NCBI GenBank assembly: GCA_959606905.1
Contig: CAUHML010000028.1
Span: 1-39,268 of the forward strand
Direction of reading: 5' to 3'
Length of the DNA stretch: 39,268 nucleotides
From: an uncultured Bacteroides sp.
GTDB lineage: Bacteria > Bacteroidota > Bacteroidia > Bacteroidales > Bacteroidaceae
Positions 9,542-19,065 of the stretch are shown here, in pieces (within the stretch, counting starts at the first letter, position 1; every line of letters starts with the position of its first letter). The position numbers and the translations under genes were made by a program. The notes beneath the pieces are model-generated. The model had not been told where the DNA came from. It did no database searches and saw nothing but the letters and a program-made list of their open reading frames with translations.

Positions 9542-11743
9542 TTAGTTAAGAATGTATTTTATTTCTTGTAAATCACGACTATTTCCACCGACCATCAAAG
9601 TGAAGTCTCCTTTCTCCACAATGAACTTCATTTGATTATTGTAGAATCCTAGTTGTTCATCTTTTACGTCGAAGGTGACCATTTTGCTTTCACCTGGACT
9701 CAGCTTAATCTTTTCAAAGCCTTTCAATTCTTTGATAGGGCGAGTGATAGAAGCCACCTCATCACGCACATACAACTGAACAACTTCCTCGCCCTCGCAT
9801 TTTCCAGTATTGGTAACCGTTACAGCAACACGTGTATAAGTACCTTTTCCATCACCCGGAAGCAGTTTCACATCCGAATAATTGAAAGTAGTGTATGACA
9901 AACCGTAGCCGAACGGATAAGCAGGCTCCGTAGGAATATCAATGTACTTCGCACACCATCCGCCCAATGCAGTGGGGCGTCCTGTGCTCTTATATTGATA
10001 ATACAATGGTATCTGTCCGTTATGCTGCGGAAAAGTCATTGGCAGCTTACCCGAAGGATTATAATCTCCCCAAAGTACATTACAGATAGCATTACCCGCT
10101 TCACTCCCCAGCCACCAAGTACATAAGATAGCGGGAGCCTCCCGACGAACTTCATTGAAAATAACAGGACGACCACACATCATTAGTACAACTACCGGTT
10201 TGCCAGTCTTCACCAATTCGGAAACCAAACGCTGTTGTTCGGCAGCAATAGAAATATCTCCTTTCGAACGCATCTCACCGCTTTCCCAAGCTTGTTCTCC
10301 CATTGCAACGATAACCACATCCGATTGGCGGGCAGCAGCTAAAGTCTGATCCAGATTTACAATTTTATTCGTTTTCAAGTCGTAGCCATCGTTATAGTTG
10401 ATGTCCACTCCTCGTTTCTCCATTGCCTCATACAAGGTTACTACTTTACCAACCTCTGCACAGGACCATGCACCGCACATATCTTTCTGCGATTTGGAAA
10501 GCGCACCAATCAAAGCAACTTTCTTGATAGAAGAAGAAAGCGGTAACACCGAGTTTTCATTTTTCAAAAGAACAATAGAACGTTCGGAAACGTAGCATGC
10601 TTCCTTGCGGGATTCCTGTGAACCAATCACTGTACGTTCCCTTTCTTCATCACAGTATCTGAACGGATCATCAAATAATCCCAGTTTATATTTCTGTTCC
10701 AAAATACGTCTGACAGCATCATCCACCAGCTTGATAGATACCTTACCCTCTTTTACCAGAGACACCAGATTCTTGGAATAGCATTCACTTACCATCTCCA
10801 TATCCAGTCCGGCCTTGATTCCTTTATAAGCAGCTTCTTTTTCATCTTTCGCATAACGGTGGTTCATCATTTCTCCCACTGATCCCCAGTCGGATACCAC
10901 AAATCCTTTAAATCCCCATTGATTCTTCAGGAGCTTCCTCAACAGAAAAGTACTTCCGGTAGACGGTTCGTTATTAAAGTCATTGAACGCACTCATGAAA
11001 GTAGCAGCACCGGCCTCTGCACCAGCCTTGTAAGGAGGCATATAGAAATTGACAAACTGTCCCATCGACATATCCACACTATTATAATCTTTTCCGGCAA
11101 TAGCTGCACCATATCCGGCAAAGTGCTTAATACAGGATAAAATAGTATTCTCTTTCGATAAATCATCTCCCTGTAAACCATGTACACGCGCCTTAGCAAC
11201 CAACGAGCCATAATAAGGATCTTCACCGGCCCCTTCCATCACACGCCCCCACCGGGCATCCCAGCTAATATCCACCATTGGAGCAAACGTCCAATGCAAC
11301 CCGGCTGCTGCAGCTTCCTTTGCCGCACATCTCGATCCTCTTTCTATAGCATCCAGATCAAAACTCGCAGCCTCTGCCAATGGCAACGGAAAACCTGTTC
11401 TATATCCATGAATAACATCCAATCCGAAAAGCAAAGGAATCTGTAAACGTGATTTCATAGCTGCCTCCTGATATTTACGAGTATTGGCAGCACCGGATAC
11501 ATTCAGCAAAGAACCGATCAATCCCTTACTTATATCTTCTGTCCGACTGATACGTGTATTATCAGGACCTGTGGCAAATCCACCGGAACATTGGCTTAAC
11601 TGCCCCACTTTTTCTTCCAGTGTCATCTTTTTCATCAGACCGGATATGAAACGATTCATTTGAGCCTCATCCTTTTGATTCTGCGCCATGCTTCCCATAG
11701 CGAAAATCGCCATACACGAATATGTAATTAGTCTTTTCATCAT
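9542..11743 (-). CDS. Glycoside hydrolase family 3, BglX-like exo-beta-glycosidase
   Basis: A 733-residue periplasmic enzyme with a signal peptide (cleavage after GSMA, residue 20). It has a GH3 N-terminal barrel (about 25-350), an alpha/beta sandwich domain (about 385-610) and a C-terminal fibronectin-III-like domain (about 650-730; EEVVQLYVRDEVASITRP). The nucleophile is Asp285 in VVSDWGSV. HWTFAPMVDISWDARWGR and KHFAGYGA are substrate-pocket motifs of the BglX-type subgroup, which act as beta-glucosidases or related exo-enzymes on beta-linked ends. Exact sugar specificity cannot be read. It heads a transcription unit under the predicted HTCS-controlled promoter at 11811-11873 and is followed after 8 bp by a putative protease gene. 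MMKR gives two possible start Mets. Confidence 0.9.
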   Translation of the reverse strand: MMKRLITYSCMAIFAMGSMAQNQKDEAQMNRFISGLMKKMTLEEKVGQLSQCSGGFATGPDNTRISRTEDISKGLIGSLLNVSGAANTRKYQEAAMKSRLQIPLLFGLDVIHGYRTGFPLPLAEAASFDLDAIERGSRCAAKEAAAAGLHWTFAPMVDISWDARWGRVMEGAGEDPYYGSLVAKARVHGLQGDDLSKENTILSCIKHFAGYGAAIAGKDYNSVDMSMGQFVNFYMPPYKAGAEAGAATFMSAFNDFNNEPSTGSTFLLRKLLKNQWGFKGFVVSDWGSVGEMMNHRYAKDEKEAAYKGIKAGLDMEMVSECYSKNLVSLVKEGKVSIKLVDDAVRRILEQKYKLGLFDDPFRYCDEERERTVIGSQESRKEACYVSERSIVLLKNENSVLPLSSSIKKVALIGALSKSQKDMCGAWSCAEVGKVVTLYEAMEKRGVDINYNDGYDLKTNKIVNLDQTLAAARQSDVVIVAMGEQAWESGEMRSKGDISIAAEQQRLVSELVKTGKPVVVLMMCGRPVIFNEVRREAPAILCTWWLGSEAGNAICNVLWGDYNPSGKLPMTFPQHNGQIPLYYQYKSTGRPTALGGWCAKYIDIPTEPAYPFGYGLSYTTFNYSDVKLLPGDGKGTYTRVAVTVTNTGKCEGEEVVQLYVRDEVASITRPIKELKGFEKIKLSPGESKMVTFDVKDEQLGFYNNQMKFIVEKGDFTLMVGGNSRDLQEIKYILN

Positions 11744-11810
11744 TTTATTATAAGAGTTTATCTGTATTGATTTAAATGTTAATATCCTCCATACGTTTTA
11801 CTTTCTATCG

Positions 11811-11873
11811 CAAAGATAGCCGCTGGTCAGATTCACATTGGCGAATTGCGTACAAAAGGACAATAATATCGTA
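11811..11873 (-). promoter_or_regulatory. HTCS-type regulated promoter of the GH3 unit
   Basis: Minus-strand -7 box TATCTTTG (11811-11818) with no -33 TTTG at the expected place. Upstream are direct-repeat half-sites TACGCAATTC (11843-11852) and TACGATATTA (11864-11873), 21 bp apart. The proximal half-site begins 24 bp from the -7 box, exactly as at the SusC, GH2 and S41 promoters. The rest of the 224-bp gap 11744-11967 shows no further gene. Confidence 0.7.
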
Positions 11874-11967
11874 AAGTCTGCTTTTTTTCTATTTCTTTCC
11901 GTATAGCATTCAAGCACTTCTGTCATTTTTTTGCCTTTATTGATACGATTTTCTCCTTACTCTTCAC

Positions 11968-14826
11968 TTATTCGTAAGAGATATTATCCAGCACTTTTAT
12001 TCCCTCTTTCCGAACACCTGTCTCAAACAGATTCTTAAACGATTCTACCGACAATGAAGTGGACGGTTTAAAATCTGAAGAATTCATATACGCCAGCAAA
12101 GCGGCATAGAATTGTAATCCTTCCGGTGTGTCACGTACCGCTTCCAAGTCGGACATACAAAGCAGTAATTTACTGCCCTCTACATTCAACTCCATCAATA
12201 AGCCGAGTTTATGATTTCGTTCCACATTGTCAATTACCTGCACAATAGGGCGGTATTCTTTTGGCATACCATCCAGAATAAGCGGATAGCTATGTTTGAT
12301 AATTGGATACCACTGCCAGTTCGTATGGTATTCGGTCGGGAAATCATCGAATACCGGATGCTCGGGATTGGTCAGAATCCCCAATGTACCAGGTGAAGCA
12401 GGTTTCTTGATGCGGTCACAGATACTTTTGAACATACGATAATTCCAATAGTCGGTCTGGAACAATCCTCCCACTGTTACTTCTTTACAGTCTTCCTCAC
12501 GAGGCATCAACAATACCTTTCCACCTTGCTTTAAGGCATTCAGCACATCATCCGTTAGTTGGCGGGCAACTACAACATTACCTGCCTTCAATTGCTTCTT
12601 TGCAGGATATATCCATAGCGGATAACTATTCTGATAGGAAGTTCCGGATACTTTCAAAAGTAATTCGGCTTTATACGCTTGCTCCACATCGGGCAATGTC
12701 AAACGAATAGTTCCGGCAGTCAATAATCCTAATCCCGATGGAATAGCCATCTTACCTTTGCCAAGGCTTTTCTTCCCATTTTTGAGTTCCCATGAAATAC
12801 TTTTTTCGTTCAATGAAGTTTCTCCATAATTGGCAATCTCAACAGTACCTGCGAATGATTCACCGCCTGTCCAACAGAATTTGGCAGTTGTCAATAAAGG
12901 AACCACTTCACTACAGAATTCTCTCCATTTCTTCGGTTCAACCAATCCTTTACTATCCATAAAAGCATCCAGAATACCAACATAAGCCGACCCCTGTCCC
13001 GGATAATCCTGTAAATCGAGTAACTGAAAACCAGCCATCCGTTTGGAACGGAGATTCATTTCAATATCTGCCCGGTAAAGTTCCACAGACCATGCACCCG
13101 ATGCTTTAAAAAAATCATCCGCCTGCTCCAGCATGCCGGCTTTCTCCAAGCGGTCACGAAACACTTCAAAATTCCAGGGAGCTAAGACTCCTGTATATTT
13201 CTTCATCTCCTCATAATTCGGGTAAGTTTGAAACTGTCCGGTTTCATGTCCGATCACCGGAACAGGAGATTTTTCCAGAGCCTCATCAAAGTTCATTACC
13301 GAATTAGGATAGGTATTATTAAGATAGCCACCTTCTTCCGCATCTGCGAAAGAGAAAGAAGCACGAGCATGAGTAGAATAACCCTCACCACTGCCTACAC
13401 GACAAGTTACCAGAAAATCCTCACCCGGAATATGTCCTCGTGAGCCTAAAAAGATATTCGAACCATACGTGTATAGGTGTCTCGGCTCTATGGACCGGAA
13501 ACGATCTACAAACTCTTTCATCACATCGATGTCACCTCCCAGCTCATTTCCCAAGGCAAAGAGTACAAAAGAAGCATGGTTACTATATTCACGCATGATA
13601 TTCTCTCCATCTTTCATCAGAAAATCCATCAGCTCGGCAGATTCTTTCTTAAACCCTCCCCAGATAGGTAATTCCGGCTGCAAGTAAATACCCTCCAAGT
13701 CCGCAGCTTCAAAACACGCAGCAGGTGGGCACCAAGAATGAAAACGACAATGATTCAATCCATATTCCTTACAAATCCTGAAATAACGACGCCATTGTTC
13801 CAAGTCCATCGCCGTATGGCCCGTCAAAGGGAATACACAGGCATCATGTTTTCCTCGAAGAAATGTTTTGGCGCCATTGATAGTGAAATGCGTTTCTTCA
13901 GTTTTAAAGTCACGCAAACCGAAACGAACTGTTTTCTCGTCTATGCCATTTATCTCTGCTTTCAGTTGATATAGAGCCGGCTGGAGGTCACTCCACAATA
14001 CAGCATTATCTCCCAACTGATAAGTGAATTCATATTCCTTGCTCCCCTCTTTCAAATTATATTCTGCAGATCTGGCTTTATGCTTTTTGGCAGTATTGAA
14101 AGCAGAAGCTGACAACTGCAGTTTCTTCCCACCAATGCCTGAAGAATTGGAAAGAGTTATTTTCACTTTTACGGAGGGGTCTTCTACTTGAGGAAAAGCC
14201 TGAATGGACTCAATAAACAATGGATTCATTGCCTGCAATTCCATCCGTCCGATAATACCGTTCCAGTTTGTCTGGGTAGATTCCGTACAAGCGTGAGAAC
14301 TTGAACGAATCTGCCCGGGAATACTTTTTCCGTTATCTACACGAATAGTCAGCTTATGTGAACCGGGAGCCAGGAAGTGAGTGAGATTAAATTCCTGTGG
14401 GGTAGATAAATAGTTGCATTTACCCACTTCCCGACCATCGATCCACACGGTTGTCGGACGAGTTCGTTCCAGAAACAACACGATATGCTTTTCTTTCCAG
14501 TCGGCTGGTATTTCTATATTCCGGCTATACCATGCCGCACCTTCATATTTATAATATCTGGACAAATAAGTGGTCTCCGACTTGTTGGTATTCTCTATTC
14601 CTTTTCGATTTGAATCTGTTGTACCGGGTAAAGTCACAGTTTCTGCAAAATCCATGTTCCACAGTTTTTCCTGTTCTCCCTTGCCGTGAGGGTCCAATGC
14701 AAAACTCCACGTTCCGCTCAAATCAATCATTTTGCGCAAACCTGATGTCTGCGCCCATGATGTACACAAAAAAACAAATAATAATAAAAGAGTTCCAGCT
14801 AATCGATTACGCATAACTTTATTCAT
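11968..14826 (-). CDS. Glycoside hydrolase family 2, beta-galactosidase-like
   Basis: A 952-residue exported enzyme with a signal peptide (cleavage near SWA-Q, residue 25). It has an N-terminal jelly-roll sugar-binding domain (about 30-200; AAWYSRNIEIP), an Ig-like domain (about 205-310), a TIM barrel (about 315-620) and C-terminal beta domains. The catalytic acid/base is Glu428 in ALGNELGG and the nucleophile is Glu528 in VIGHETGQF. The architecture fits GH2 exo-enzymes acting on beta-galactosides or beta-uronides. In a locus with two alpha-galactosidases, beta-galactosidase is the first guess, but the motifs do not fix it. It has its own promoter (14862-14924) and is followed by the separate GH3 unit. 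MNKV or the Met at residue 5 may be the start. Confidence 0.85.
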   Translation of the reverse strand: MNKVMRNRLAGTLLLLFVFLCTSWAQTSGLRKMIDLSGTWSFALDPHGKGEQEKLWNMDFAETVTLPGTTDSNRKGIENTNKSETTYLSRYYKYEGAAWYSRNIEIPADWKEKHIVLFLERTRPTTVWIDGREVGKCNYLSTPQEFNLTHFLAPGSHKLTIRVDNGKSIPGQIRSSSHACTESTQTNWNGIIGRMELQAMNPLFIESIQAFPQVEDPSVKVKITLSNSSGIGGKKLQLSASAFNTAKKHKARSAEYNLKEGSKEYEFTYQLGDNAVLWSDLQPALYQLKAEINGIDEKTVRFGLRDFKTEETHFTINGAKTFLRGKHDACVFPLTGHTAMDLEQWRRYFRICKEYGLNHCRFHSWCPPAACFEAADLEGIYLQPELPIWGGFKKESAELMDFLMKDGENIMREYSNHASFVLFALGNELGGDIDVMKEFVDRFRSIEPRHLYTYGSNIFLGSRGHIPGEDFLVTCRVGSGEGYSTHARASFSFADAEEGGYLNNTYPNSVMNFDEALEKSPVPVIGHETGQFQTYPNYEEMKKYTGVLAPWNFEVFRDRLEKAGMLEQADDFFKASGAWSVELYRADIEMNLRSKRMAGFQLLDLQDYPGQGSAYVGILDAFMDSKGLVEPKKWREFCSEVVPLLTTAKFCWTGGESFAGTVEIANYGETSLNEKSISWELKNGKKSLGKGKMAIPSGLGLLTAGTIRLTLPDVEQAYKAELLLKVSGTSYQNSYPLWIYPAKKQLKAGNVVVARQLTDDVLNALKQGGKVLLMPREEDCKEVTVGGLFQTDYWNYRMFKSICDRIKKPASPGTLGILTNPEHPVFDDFPTEYHTNWQWYPIIKHSYPLILDGMPKEYRPIVQVIDNVERNHKLGLLMELNVEGSKLLLCMSDLEAVRDTPEGLQFYAALLAYMNSSDFKPSTSLSVESFKNLFETGVRKEGIKVLDNISYE

Positions 14827-14861
14827 AATATATGATTTAATGTCCTTAATTTATCTGTTTA

Positions 14862-14924
14862 CAAAGATAGGACGGAGAACAAACCACAATGACAAATCCC
14901 GTACAAAAAAACAATAATATCGTA
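14862..14924 (-). promoter_or_regulatory. HTCS-type regulated promoter of the GH2 gene
   Basis: Minus-strand -7 box TATCTTTG at 14862-14869. Half-sites TACGGGATTT (14894-14903) and TACGATATTA (14915-14924) are 21 bp apart and start 24 bp upstream of the -7 box. No -33 TTTG is present, consistent with activator dependence. The leader just before the GH2 start (14821-14853) is nearly identical to the SusC leader. Confidence 0.72.
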
Positions 14925-14958
14925 AAAGATACTGTGTATCATCTCTTTTATATCACTA

Positions 14959-15687
14959 TCAGCATGATAATGTCCTTGCCTGACTGATAAAATACACAAA
15001 TAGTTTTTTCATAGCTTCATCCCCTTCCACAGCCTGCAACTCTGGGTGGAACTGAACACCCCAAATATGTTCGGAATCAGATTCGATTGATTCTATGACT
15101 CCATCATCAGCGAAAGCAGATGCCTTGAATCCACAAGCCAATTTCTTAACGGCTTGATGATGAATGGAGGAGACTTTCAAACTTTCCTTGCCTGTAACAG
15201 AATACAATTTTCCGGTCCTCAAACATCGCACATTATGCTGTAATATCATAAACGCATCCGGTGACCGATGATTAATTTCCGAGGGATATTGAGCAGGCAA
15301 ATCCTGATATAATGTTCCACCAAAATAAGTATTAATAATCTGCATTCCCCGACAAATACCTAAAACGGGAATTTGCCTTTCGGATGCTAAGCGCAGCAAA
15401 GCATAATCAAAGTCATCCCTATCCCGGCAACATTCTCCACATTCAGGAAGAGTCGATTCTCCGTATATCACAGGCGATATATCTCCCCCACCTGTCAGGA
15501 GTAAACCATCAATAGAAGAAACCACAGATTGTAAAATCTGTACATTGTCGGTAAACGGAAGAATAAAAGGGATGCCGCCCGCTTGAAGGACAGCATCCAC
15601 ATATTTTCTTTTCACAGATATTCTTCCCGGAATATCAATTTCAGTAGAAATACCAATAACAGGAATTTCTCTTTTTATCATTCTCAT
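14959..15687 (-). CDS. Class I glutamine amidotransferase-like hydrolase (peptidase C26)
   Basis: A 242-residue cytoplasmic protein with no signal peptide. It matches the gamma-glutamyl-gamma-aminobutyrate hydrolase (PuuD-like)/C26 family along its length: Cys112 in LGICRGMQ is the nucleophile, GGGDISP forms the oxyanion region, and His214 and Glu216 in WGVQFHPE complete the triad. Relatives hydrolyse gamma-glutamyl amide bonds of small molecules. The gene is the last of the SusC-led operon, 14 bp after the GH36 stop. This is unusual for a PUL and suggests that a gamma-glutamyl or amide-containing compound is released from the substrate. The true substrate is unknown. The start is MRM; the next Met is two codons downstream. 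Confidence 0.85.
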   Translation of the reverse strand: MRMIKREIPVIGISTEIDIPGRISVKRKYVDAVLQAGGIPFILPFTDNVQILQSVVSSIDGLLLTGGGDISPVIYGESTLPECGECCRDRDDFDYALLRLASERQIPVLGICRGMQIINTYFGGTLYQDLPAQYPSEINHRSPDAFMILQHNVRCLRTGKLYSVTGKESLKVSSIHHQAVKKLACGFKASAFADDGVIESIESDSEHIWGVQFHPELQAVEGDEAMKKLFVYFISQARTLSC

Positions 15688-15701
15688 TGTCTTTTATCAA
15701 C

Positions 15702-17891
15702 TTAATCCACAGCCTGTAGTTGTAAAGCCAAACTTGAATATTCACTTTTCAGCAATGATTTTAATGCAATGCCTTCTTCCATCAATATCTTTCCACTAAT
15801 GATTTTACCATTCAGGTCACAAGGTTTGCTACTGTCCACAGGTGTCAAATCTACCAAACGATAATTCTTCGACGGATCCAATCCATTCATACAAACCTTC
15901 GGAATAACCATATTGATGAAATGAGAAATCTTATATGCATAAAAGACCGCCTTATTCTTTTCGGAAGTGACATACATCAGAGAGGATACTCCTTTATTAT
16001 CGTATGGAGACACCAACCGATACAAATCACCGAACTGAACCACAGGACGAATATCTTTATACGCTGCAATAGCACGCTTGGCGAATGCCTTATCAACATC
16101 ATTCATGTCCTTCGGCTGAATTTCCATTCCCAATCGCCCGGACATTGCCACATCAAAACGGAATTTCAATGGAATACGGCGTCCGGTCTGATGATTCTTG
16201 TCCGCACTTACGTGAGATGCCATAGCAATAGCCGGAAAGAAACCGGAAACTCCCCATTGCATATAAATTCTTTGCAAAGCATCCGTATCATCACTCGTCC
16301 AGAACTCATCAAAATACGGAAGCAATCCATAATTGACGCGGGCACCGCCACCAGCACATAGCTGCATCACGAGTTCAGGATACTTAGCACGAATACGCTG
16401 AAGTACTTTCTGCAAACCCCTATTATACTCAATATAGAGATGTGATTGCTTGTTTTTTGGTAAGTAAGAAGAACCATAATCCAGCAAACTGCAATTATCA
16501 TCCCATTTCATATAGGAAATTTCCGGATAGTTCGTCATCAAATTATCGACCACTCCAAAAACAAAATCCTGTACTTTCGGATTAGTCAAATCCAGAACTA
16601 CCTGCGTTTTGCCACGCCCGGTAGATAAAGGACGGTTATCAAATTTCAGAATCCAGTCCGGGTGCTTTTCGAACAGTTCGCTCTTAGTATTCGACATTTC
16701 CGGTTCAATCCAGATACCGAATTTTATATGATGCTTCCTGGCAGACGCAAGCAATCCTTCAATACCTTCAGGCAGTTTTTCTTTGCAGACTTCCCAATCA
16801 CCCAAACTACTGTTTCCACCATTACGGGGATATTTATTTCCAAACCAGCCATCGTCCATGACAAACAACTCTCCACCCATGGCAGAGAAAGCTTCCATCA
16901 TCTCATCCATCCCTTTTTGGTTCACCTTGAAATAAACACCTTCCCAGCTATTCAACAAGATGTCATGCAGCCTTTCACCCTGATTCATTTTATATTGGCG
17001 TGCCCAATGATGAAAAGCACGACTCACCCCACCTTTGCCATTGGTACTATATGTCATGGCAAATTCAGGAGTGACGAATGTTTCTTTCGGTTCCAATATG
17101 TATTGTGAACTTTCCTCATTCATACCGACTATTATATTCAGTGCTGTGTTGCGAACATCCAGCTTCAACTTATAATTACCACTCCAAGCCAGAACGCCCC
17201 CAAACACTTTTCCTGATTCTTCCTGCGGTCTGCCATCCAATGATAACATAAAAGACGGATTATCAGTTTCCGTATTCGCAAGTCCATCTTTGTTGGCAAT
17301 CACTTTTTGCCCGTTCGTCAGTTTCTCTTCATCCATCGTATGTTCCGCGCCCCACGAACCATGAAAATGAGTCAGCCAGTTGTCCCTGCGAGACATCGGC
17401 AAATAAGCGGAAGCAAACTGAAACAGTGTTACCGGTTTCTTACCTGCATTGCCAATCTCAACCCAAGTGGTAATTATATCCGTTCCTTTATAAGCCTTAT
17501 AGCATTGTTTCACCCAAACAGGATATATCTTATCTTTCAAAAGCACTTCCAAAATCTCACCATCGTCAATCCCGTATTGCTTTACATTATCTACTCCCAA
17601 ATCCAATGACATATTGCCGTCGGCATGGGTAATTGCGACCGCCTTTTCGCCTACGGTCTGAAGACCGAATGCTGGATAACTATCCGCTTCGAAAGCCAAA
17701 CCGGCATCATAAATATTCTGGATCTGAACGGGAGTGATGCTCACTCCATAATATTGCATTTTTGACTTTTCACCCTCATTGGCCGTAATCAACAATGAGG
17801 TCCGAGGAGTGGAAATCAAGTAATCTTTTGACAACAATGGAGCTGATATCAACAGCCCCATTGCCATCATTAAACCCATCTTTTTATTCAT
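15702..17891 (-). CDS. Glycoside hydrolase family 36 alpha-galactosidase
   Basis: A 729-residue enzyme with a signal peptide (about 1-21). It has an N-terminal supersandwich domain (about 25-300), a TIM barrel (about 310-620) and a C-terminal beta domain. GH36/clan D marks are clear: NSWEGVYF (314-321), FVMDDGWFG (343-351), SLGDWEV, YMKWDDN with nucleophile Asp464, and WTSDDTDALQR (531-541), whose SDD holds the acid/base. The family removes terminal alpha-1,6-linked galactose and related alpha-galactosides by retention. It is in the SusC-led operon, 75 bp after the protease gene upstream and 14 bp before the C26 gene. With GH97 it gives the locus two unrelated alpha-galactosidase folds, probably for different linkages or compartments. 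Confidence 0.92.
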   Translation of the reverse strand: MNKKMGLMMAMGLLISAPLLSKDYLISTPRTSLLITANEGEKSKMQYYGVSITPVQIQNIYDAGLAFEADSYPAFGLQTVGEKAVAITHADGNMSLDLGVDNVKQYGIDDGEILEVLLKDKIYPVWVKQCYKAYKGTDIITTWVEIGNAGKKPVTLFQFASAYLPMSRRDNWLTHFHGSWGAEHTMDEEKLTNGQKVIANKDGLANTETDNPSFMLSLDGRPQEESGKVFGGVLAWSGNYKLKLDVRNTALNIIVGMNEESSQYILEPKETFVTPEFAMTYSTNGKGGVSRAFHHWARQYKMNQGERLHDILLNSWEGVYFKVNQKGMDEMMEAFSAMGGELFVMDDGWFGNKYPRNGGNSSLGDWEVCKEKLPEGIEGLLASARKHHIKFGIWIEPEMSNTKSELFEKHPDWILKFDNRPLSTGRGKTQVVLDLTNPKVQDFVFGVVDNLMTNYPEISYMKWDDNCSLLDYGSSYLPKNKQSHLYIEYNRGLQKVLQRIRAKYPELVMQLCAGGGARVNYGLLPYFDEFWTSDDTDALQRIYMQWGVSGFFPAIAMASHVSADKNHQTGRRIPLKFRFDVAMSGRLGMEIQPKDMNDVDKAFAKRAIAAYKDIRPVVQFGDLYRLVSPYDNKGVSSLMYVTSEKNKAVFYAYKISHFINMVIPKVCMNGLDPSKNYRLVDLTPVDSSKPCDLNGKIISGKILMEEGIALKSLLKSEYSSLALQLQAVD

Positions 17892-17966
17892 GGCTTTATT
17901 GATTTAATTCATTGTATCGTAAACAATACCTATAGAAAACGTTGTAAACTAACGATCTCTTTACCC

Positions 17967-19055
17967 TTAAAATTCAACTTTTATTTCACAGACATCCTTA
18001 CCTGTTTCCAAATGTTGTCTCTGTAACTCTACATCCGGTAACCATACATATTTCTTCTGTGCCGCATCATCTATCACCTCCACTAGGAAACTGAACCAAT
18101 AAGAGTAAGGAAATAAGTCCTGCGGTTCCTTAGGCGGAATATTGGGGTCAGTCATATCGGGATGATACAGTTTGTACAGATTGGTCAGTTCTACTTTTCC
18201 TTTTTTATCCGTCTGATAAGTCCTGTACACCTTTGGGTATACATCACGCTTATTATATTTACCACCGGCACGTGTACCATAGAAATTCACAGTATAGTTG
18301 GATTTCGCCTTTCCATTCTTTTCTACCTTAATCACCAGTTTACGCGGAAATACCTGATCTGACAAGTCCTTATCGAGCGGCTTCATCTTCGCCGTATAAT
18401 TGAACAATGCCGAGCAATAATCACTCCATACACGATAGCCCGTCCCCATATTGCATTTAGGTGGAGTCAGTTTCTCGTGGCTCACAGGATTGTCTTCTGC
18501 GGCAATCATATACTGATATAAATCCGTAGCACCACGCATATGACCATATTCATGTCCTAGATTGCTATACGTTCCCTGATTGGGATAAAGCGCATCCGTA
18601 AAGATATTATGAAGTTCGCGAATATAACACATCACTACAGATTGCCCACTCGCTCCACCTCCCCCACAGGAAAGCCCTTCATTCTTTGCACCCAACGCCA
18701 AGAACAACACAAAATCATATTTCGACAAATCCAATGGTCCATAAGCCTTATTCTTAAATTCATCATATTTGTTTTTGTCTCCCTGAATGTCGTAGACGTA
18801 CAATTCTTCAGCAGGAACAAAGCGAAAATAATGACTGAATTTATTAGGACTTTCATTCCAAAAACGCGTAGTATTATGAAACATCTTTTTCAAGTTCTTC
18901 TTGAAATCCTCTTCTCCACCATAACGTTCCAGGTCTGTTTTATCAACCCATACCTGGGCACGATATTCTATTGTATCTTTCGCAATCGGAGATTGAGCAT
19001 GAGCTGCCCCAATCAGACAGCTACATGCAATCTGTAGATATTTTAAAATATTCAT
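17967..19055 (-). CDS. Putative secreted metzincin-like zinc protease, paralogue 2
   Basis: A 362-residue exported protein. The ATG at 19055 is chosen because it starts a signal peptide (MNILKYLQIACSCLIGAAHA, cleavage after AHA). Longer in-frame starts run back into the gene upstream. The zinc motif HEYGHMRGATD gives His168, Glu169, His172, Gly175 and Asp178, and the C-N-M at 201-203 fits a Met-turn. CGGGGASGQSVV (130-141) is shared almost exactly with the neighbour at 19066. The C-terminal 110 residues form a predicted beta domain with an RTYQTDKKGKVELTNLY segment. It lies 10 bp after the paralogue at 19066, a tandem duplication in the same operon. Unlike that paralogue it carries a signal-peptidase-I-type signal, so it is likely periplasmic or secreted. 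I cannot assign it to a named peptidase family. Confidence 0.7.
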   Translation of the reverse strand: MNILKYLQIACSCLIGAAHAQSPIAKDTIEYRAQVWVDKTDLERYGGEEDFKKNLKKMFHNTTRFWNESPNKFSHYFRFVPAEELYVYDIQGDKNKYDEFKNKAYGPLDLSKYDFVLFLALGAKNEGLSCGGGGASGQSVVMCYIRELHNIFTDALYPNQGTYSNLGHEYGHMRGATDLYQYMIAAEDNPVSHEKLTPPKCNMGTGYRVWSDYCSALFNYTAKMKPLDKDLSDQVFPRKLVIKVEKNGKAKSNYTVNFYGTRAGGKYNKRDVYPKVYRTYQTDKKGKVELTNLYKLYHPDMTDPNIPPKEPQDLFPYSYWFSFLVEVIDDAAQKKYVWLPDVELQRQHLETGKDVCEIKVEF

Positions 19056-19065
19056 GCTAAACTTA

